Shown here piece after piece: positions 6,726 to 9,440 of a DNA stretch of 9,440 nucleotides (positions are counted from its first letter, which is position 1; every line of letters begins with the position of its first letter). This DNA comes from Pseudomonadota bacterium (GTDB lineage Bacteria > Pseudomonadota > Gammaproteobacteria > Burkholderiales > Burkholderiaceae_B). The stretch covers positions 1 to 9,440 of the forward strand of contig JAEYZR010000223.1 of NCBI GenBank assembly GCA_023427945.1, in the 5' to 3' direction. A model generated the notes under the pieces. That model did not search any database, was not told where the DNA came from, and worked only from the letters and a program-made list of their open reading frames with translations. The position numbers were made by a program, and so were the translations under genes.

Positions 6726-6731
6726 TATACA
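6726..6731 (+). promoter_or_regulatory. Possible -10 element for small membrane protein gene
   Basis: TATACA matches the sigma-70 -10 consensus at 4 of 6 positions. It lies 16 bases after the last TTAAG repeat (6705-6709), which would occupy the -35 region. A transcript starting about 6738 would have a leader of roughly 90 bases before the ATG at 6826. The overlapping TACAAA (6728-6733, 18-base spacing) is an equal alternative. Confidence 0.3.
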
Positions 6732-6743
6732 AATATGAAAGGA

Positions 6744-6762
6744 AATACAAACAATTCTCATT
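6744..6762. promoter_or_regulatory. Candidate Fur box
   Basis: This is a 19-base imperfect inverted repeat. Its right half, ATTCTCATT (6754-6762), is a perfect match to one arm of the AATGAGAAT-N-ATTCTCATT palindrome typical of Fur sites. The left arm (AATACAAAC) matches 5 of 9. Against the classical GATAATGATAATCATTATC the match is only about 10 of 19. It lies 88 bases upstream of the siderophore receptor start, in an AT-rich region with several -10-like hexamers, where Fur repression of a receptor gene would be expected. It also falls just downstream of the -10-like element facing the small membrane protein gene, so it could block that promoter as well. Confidence 0.45.
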
Positions 6763-6825
6763 ACTTAGAAGATCGTGAACCCTGCTACGATCGAACAACG
6801 CACCTTTCCTGATCAAAGGTTCATC

Positions 6826-7032
6826 ATGAAGCTCATTCTGAATATCGCAGGCATCGTCCTGATCGTCATCGGAGCGATCTGGTTCTTGCAGGGAATAGGC
6901 ATCCTGCCCGGCAGCTACATGACGGGTCAGATCAAGTGGAGTGTCTTTGGCGCGCTGGCGATAGCCGCGGGCGTGGGCAATCTATGGGCAGCACGCCGCC
7001 AGCCTGGGGCGCCACCCAGAAACAGACCGTAA
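6826..7032 (+). CDS. Small two-helix membrane protein with LPGSYMTGQ motif
   Basis: This is a 68-residue predicted inner-membrane protein. Helix 1 spans about residues 3-23 (Ile/Val/Leu-rich, ending WFLQGIG). The polar connector ILPGSYMTGQIKW (26-38) looks like a conserved motif, and helix 2 spans about 39-55. A basic, proline-rich tail (ARRQPGAPPRNRP) follows, predicted cytoplasmic. Similar short proteins with a Leu-Gln-Gly...Leu-Pro-Gly-Ser motif occur in many bacteria, but I know of no assigned function. The ATG at 6826 is preferred because AAAGG sits 6 bases before it; an in-frame GTG at 6775 would add 17 residues without resemblance and would overlap the control region. It is divergent from the siderophore receptor and shares the spacer with the TTAAG repeats and the Fur-like site, so co-regulation by a metal- or envelope-stress signal is plausible but inferred. 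Confidence 0.8.
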   Translation: MKLILNIAGIVLIVIGAIWFLQGIGILPGSYMTGQIKWSVFGALAIAAGVGNLWAARRQPGAPPRNRP

Positions 7033-7102
7033 GGCCGACACAGCACGGCAGGCGCGCCAGGGTCGAGGGCCCGGCGCGATGAGGCGGCTGCGCGCGCGTC
7101 CA

Positions 7103-7122
7103 GTGCCCCGAAAGCGCGGCAC
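7103..7122. terminator. Possible bidirectional terminator hairpin, no T-run
   Basis: GTGCC (7103-7107) pairs with GGCAC (7118-7122). After one C:C mismatch a further CG/CG pair closes an AAAG tetraloop, giving a stable GC-rich stem. It lies midway in the 108-base convergent spacer between the small membrane protein gene and livF. A longer-range inverted repeat, GGCAGGC (7047-7053) and GCCTGCC (7129-7135), brackets it. There is no T-run on either side, so terminator function is inferred from position only. Confidence 0.35.
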
Positions 7123-7140
7123 CGGGATGCCTGCCAGGCG

Positions 7141-7860
7141 CTAATGCCCGCCCAGGTACGCCGCGACGACTGCCGGGTCGTTCTTCAGGCGGGCCGCATC
7201 GCCATGCACGGAAATGCGGCCGTTTTCCAGCACATAGCCGTAATCGGCCACGTTCAGCGCAGCGCTGGCGAACTGTTCCACCAGCAGCATCGTCACCCCC
7301 TCGGACTTCAGGCGTGCGATGGTGCGAAACACCTCTTCGACCAGGATGGGCGCAAGGCCCATCGATGGCTCATCCAGCAGCACCAGTTCGGGGCTTTGCA
7401 TGATGGCTCGCGCCATCGCCAGCATCTGCTGTTCACCCCCAGAAAGCGTGCCGGCCAGTTGCGTGCGGCGCTCCTTCAATCGTGGAAACAAATCCATTGC
7501 ACGATCGAGGTCGCCAGGCACATCGCCACGCGGGCGTGCGCCCATCAACCGCGGAAACGCACCCAGCATCAGGTTGTCGGTCACGGTCAGTGTCGGAAAC
7601 ACCCGCCGCCCTTCCGGCGAATGGGCCATACCCAGCCGCGCGATGCGATGCGACTCCAGTCCATCGATGCGTTTGCCGCTGAGCGTCACTTCGCCCGAGG
7701 TGGGCCGGATCATGCCCGAGACGGCACGCATGGTCGTGGTCTTGCCGGCGCCGTTGGAGCCGATCAGCGTGACCACCCGCCCCTTGGGCACTTCCAGATC
7801 GATGCCATGCAGCACTTTCACTTGCCCATAGCCAGCCTGCAGGTTCTTGATCGATAACAT
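7141..7860 (-). CDS. livF: Branched-chain amino acid ABC transporter ATPase LivF
   Basis: This is a cytoplasmic nucleotide-binding subunit of a high-affinity leucine/isoleucine/valine-type importer, 239 residues and full length. Walker A is GSNGAGKTT (34-42), the ABC signature LSGGEQQ (139-145), and Walker B LVLLDEP (159-165) with catalytic Glu164. The switch position is Gln196 in LVEQFA instead of His, which is usual for LivF proteins. YVLENGRI (209-216) and the C-terminal AYLGG are also typical of LivF. The ATG at 7860 follows AGGA with a 10-base gap, and the gene starts 15 bases after the LivMG stop, so they are co-transcribed. Substrate specificity depends on the periplasmic binding protein, which is outside the window; urea and other amides are also carried by this family. 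Confidence 0.93.
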   Translation of the reverse strand: MLSIKNLQAGYGQVKVLHGIDLEVPKGRVVTLIGSNGAGKTTTMRAVSGMIRPTSGEVTLSGKRIDGLESHRIARLGMAHSPEGRRVFPTLTVTDNLMLGAFPRLMGARPRGDVPGDLDRAMDLFPRLKERRTQLAGTLSGGEQQMLAMARAIMQSPELVLLDEPSMGLAPILVEEVFRTIARLKSEGVTMLLVEQFASAALNVADYGYVLENGRISVHGDAARLKNDPAVVAAYLGGH

Positions 7861-7875
7861 GACTGTCGATTCCTG

Positions 7876-9440
7876 TTATGCGGACGCGCCGCCCAAGTAG
7901 GCATGCACCACTTTCGGGTCGGATTGCACTTGCGCCGGCTTGCCCTCGGCAATCTTCTGGCCGAAATCCAGCACCGATACGGTGTCGCACACACCCATCA
8001 CCACATCCATGTGATGCTCGATCAGAATCAGCGTGATGCCGTGATCGCGCACCTTGCGGATGATCGCCAGAAGTTCGACGATGTCCGGCGCAGTCAGACC
8101 GGCGGCGGGCTCATCGAGCAGCAGGAGCTTGGGATCGAGCGCCAGCGCACGGGCGATCTCCAGCAACCGTTGTTTGCCATAGGGCAGGTTGCGCGCTTCC
8201 TCGCTGGCCAGGTCATCCAGGCCAACAAACTCCAGCAACGCCAAGGCCCGTGCCCGCGCCTGCGTTTCTTCCCTGCGCCACTTCGGCGTGTGCAGCGCGA
8301 TGGCGCCCAGGCCGGTCTCGAAGCTGTGGTGCAGCCCCACCAGCACGTTCTCCAATGCCGTCATCTCGCCGAACAACTGCACGTTCTGGAAGGTACGGGC
8401 AATGCCGCTGGCGGCAATCTGCGCGGGAACCAGGCGCACGAGCGACTTGCCGTCGAACTGCACCGAACCCGCCGTCGGCACATAGATGCCGGTCAGCACG
8501 TTCATCATGGTGCTCTTGCCGGATCCGTTAGGTCCGATCAGGCCATGGATGGTACCGGCCTGCACAGAAAGGTCGACCTTGTTCAAGGCCTTGAGCCCGC
8601 CGAACTGCATGACGACCTCGCTCACCGTCAGCAAGGTCCCCCCCTTGCTTGCCTTGGCGTTCACCACGGCAGAATCGGCATCGGCAAGATGGGTCTTGAC
8701 CGTGAGCGCCGCCCGCCGCGTGGTGAAGAACGTCTTGCGCACGAAACCGACGATGCCGTCAGGCAGGTAATACACCACGAACAGGATCATCACGCCAAAG
8801 ATGCTCAGGCGCCAGTCCGTGACCGACTCCAGCCAGAATGAAAAGATGGCCAGCAGTATCGTTCCGACGACCGGCACCGCCATGCGTGACCAGGTGGTGC
8901 GTCCTTTCGCTATCCAGACCGCGGCACCGATGGCCAGCAGGACGGCGACCGACGTTGCAATCACCCGGAACGTGCCGATGTCATCGAGCATCTTGGGCAG
9001 GAGCACGATGATCGATGCGCCCAGGATCGCGCCGGTGCGCGTCTTGCGCCCACCCATGATGATGGCCAGCAGGAACAGGATGGTCAGTTCGAAGTTGTAG
9101 GTATTGGGCGAGATGTACTGCTCGGAAAACGAATAGAGCGCGCCAGCCAGTCCGGCGAAGCCGGCGCTGATGACAAACGCAATCACCTTGTGCCGATATA
9201 CCGACACCCCCATGCAGTCCGAGGCAATCGGACTGTCGCGCAGCGCCTCGAAAGTCCGGCCCAGATGCGACTTCATGATCCGGTGCACCACCAGCAAGGA
9301 CAGCACCAGCAACACCGCGACCACCCAGAAGAACTCGGTCTTGCTCAACACGTAGCTGCCGAACGCCGGCTTGGCCACGCGGATGCCCATCGGGCCTTCG
9401 GTCAGGAAGGTCATCTCGTTGATCAGGATCTGAATGATCG
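7876..9440 (-). CDS. Fused permease-ATPase LivM-LivG, N-terminus cut by window edge
   Basis: One polypeptide joins the LivM membrane permease to the LivG ATPase of the branched-chain amino-acid importer. The frame is open to the right edge: eight complete codons precede the ATG at 9414, so that Met is internal and the first LivM helices lie outside. Numbering from that Met: LivM hydrophobic segments lie at about 29-46, 77-94, 108-121, 127-141, 151-169, 179-195 and 204-217. The permease-ATPase coupling segment is probably GRTFEALRDSPIASDCMG (52-69). A 30-residue linker follows, then the ATPase: Walker A GPNGSGKST (294-302), LivG-type signature LPYGKQ (410-415), Walker B LLLLDEP (430-436) with Glu435, and switch His467 in IEHHMD. 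AYLGGASA ends the protein. Such fusions are known in Burkholderiales. LivH and the binding protein are probably upstream, outside the window. Confidence 0.92.
   Translation of the reverse strand, partial: IIQILINEMTFLTEGPMGIRVAKPAFGSYVLSKTEFFWVVAVLLVLSLLVVHRIMKSHLGRTFEALRDSPIASDCMGVSVYRHKVIAFVISAGFAGLAGALYSFSEQYISPNTYNFELTILFLLAIIMGGRKTRTGAILGASIIVLLPKMLDDIGTFRVIATSVAVLLAIGAAVWIAKGRTTWSRMAVPVVGTILLAIFSFWLESVTDWRLSIFGVMILFVVYYLPDGIVGFVRKTFFTTRRAALTVKTHLADADSAVVNAKASKGGTLLTVSEVVMQFGGLKALNKVDLSVQAGTIHGLIGPNGSGKSTMMNVLTGIYVPTAGSVQFDGKSLVRLVPAQIAASGIARTFQNVQLFGEMTALENVLVGLHHSFETGLGAIALHTPKWRREETQARARALALLEFVGLDDLASEEARNLPYGKQRLLEIARALALDPKLLLLDEPAAGLTAPDIVELLAIIRKVRDHGITLILIEHHMDVVMGVCDTVSVLDFGQKIAEGKPAQVQSDPKVVHAYLGGASA

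Noticed and set aside
7047..7135. 7-base inverted repeat GGCAGGC/GCCTGCC as a mobile-element end or attachment site
   Set aside because: It is short and GC-rich, has no target duplication or transposase, and lies 75 bases apart around a hairpin. Chance or transcript-end structure is more likely.
7903..8841. Long plus-strand frame opposite the LivG domain
   Set aside because: It is a His/Gln/Arg-rich shadow of the ATPase coding region, with no motif.
9412..9414. ATG at 9414 as the true start of the LivM-LivG protein
   Set aside because: The frame stays open to the window edge with hydrophobic codons, and the N-terminal helices typical of LivM would be missing, so the gene is cut by the window.

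Overview
The window is GC-rich chromosomal DNA. It most resembles a beta-proteobacterium of the order Burkholderiales, probably the family Alcaligenaceae (Bordetella/Achromobacter-like). This rests on the predominance of G/C at third codon positions, the gene repertoire, and a LivM-LivG fusion beside LivF. The assignment is inference from content; no marker gene fixes the genus. I see no phage, transposon, CRISPR or RNA gene, and the coding regions read through without frameshifts.

Layout, left to right. On the minus strand are smg (DUF494 family) and, 13 bases downstream, gluQ (glutamyl-Q tRNA(Asp) synthetase), which runs off the left edge. A 251-base divergent spacer separates them from pssA (phosphatidylserine synthase, plus strand). 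Convergent to pssA is a small thioredoxin-fold protein with a CATC redox motif (minus). Divergent from that is a plus-strand three-gene cluster: a flavin reductase of the YieF/ChrR type, then two half-size ChrA chromate-transporter proteins joined by an ATGA stop/start overlap. Convergent to this cluster is a large TonB-dependent catecholate siderophore receptor resembling E. coli Fiu (minus). Divergent from the receptor is a 68-residue two-helix membrane protein (plus). Last come livF and a fused livM-livG (minus), part of a branched-chain amino-acid ABC importer that continues past the right edge.

How the genes may work together. smg and gluQ look co-transcribed. The reductase and the split ChrA pair look like one operon and form a plausible chromate reduction-plus-efflux module. 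LivMG and LivF are consecutive subunits of one importer.

The most notable non-coding signal is in the AT-rich 169-base spacer between the siderophore receptor and the small membrane protein (6657-6825). It holds three TTAAG pentamers at an exact 11-base period (6683, 6694, 6705), the arrangement bound by OmpR-type response regulators such as PmrA, QseB and BqsR. About 40 bases away is a Fur-like inverted repeat whose right half is perfect. Together they suggest that a metal- or catechol-sensing two-component system and Fur both act on this divergent pair. I found no plainly new multi-gene system; most genes are recognisable housekeeping, transport or redox families.
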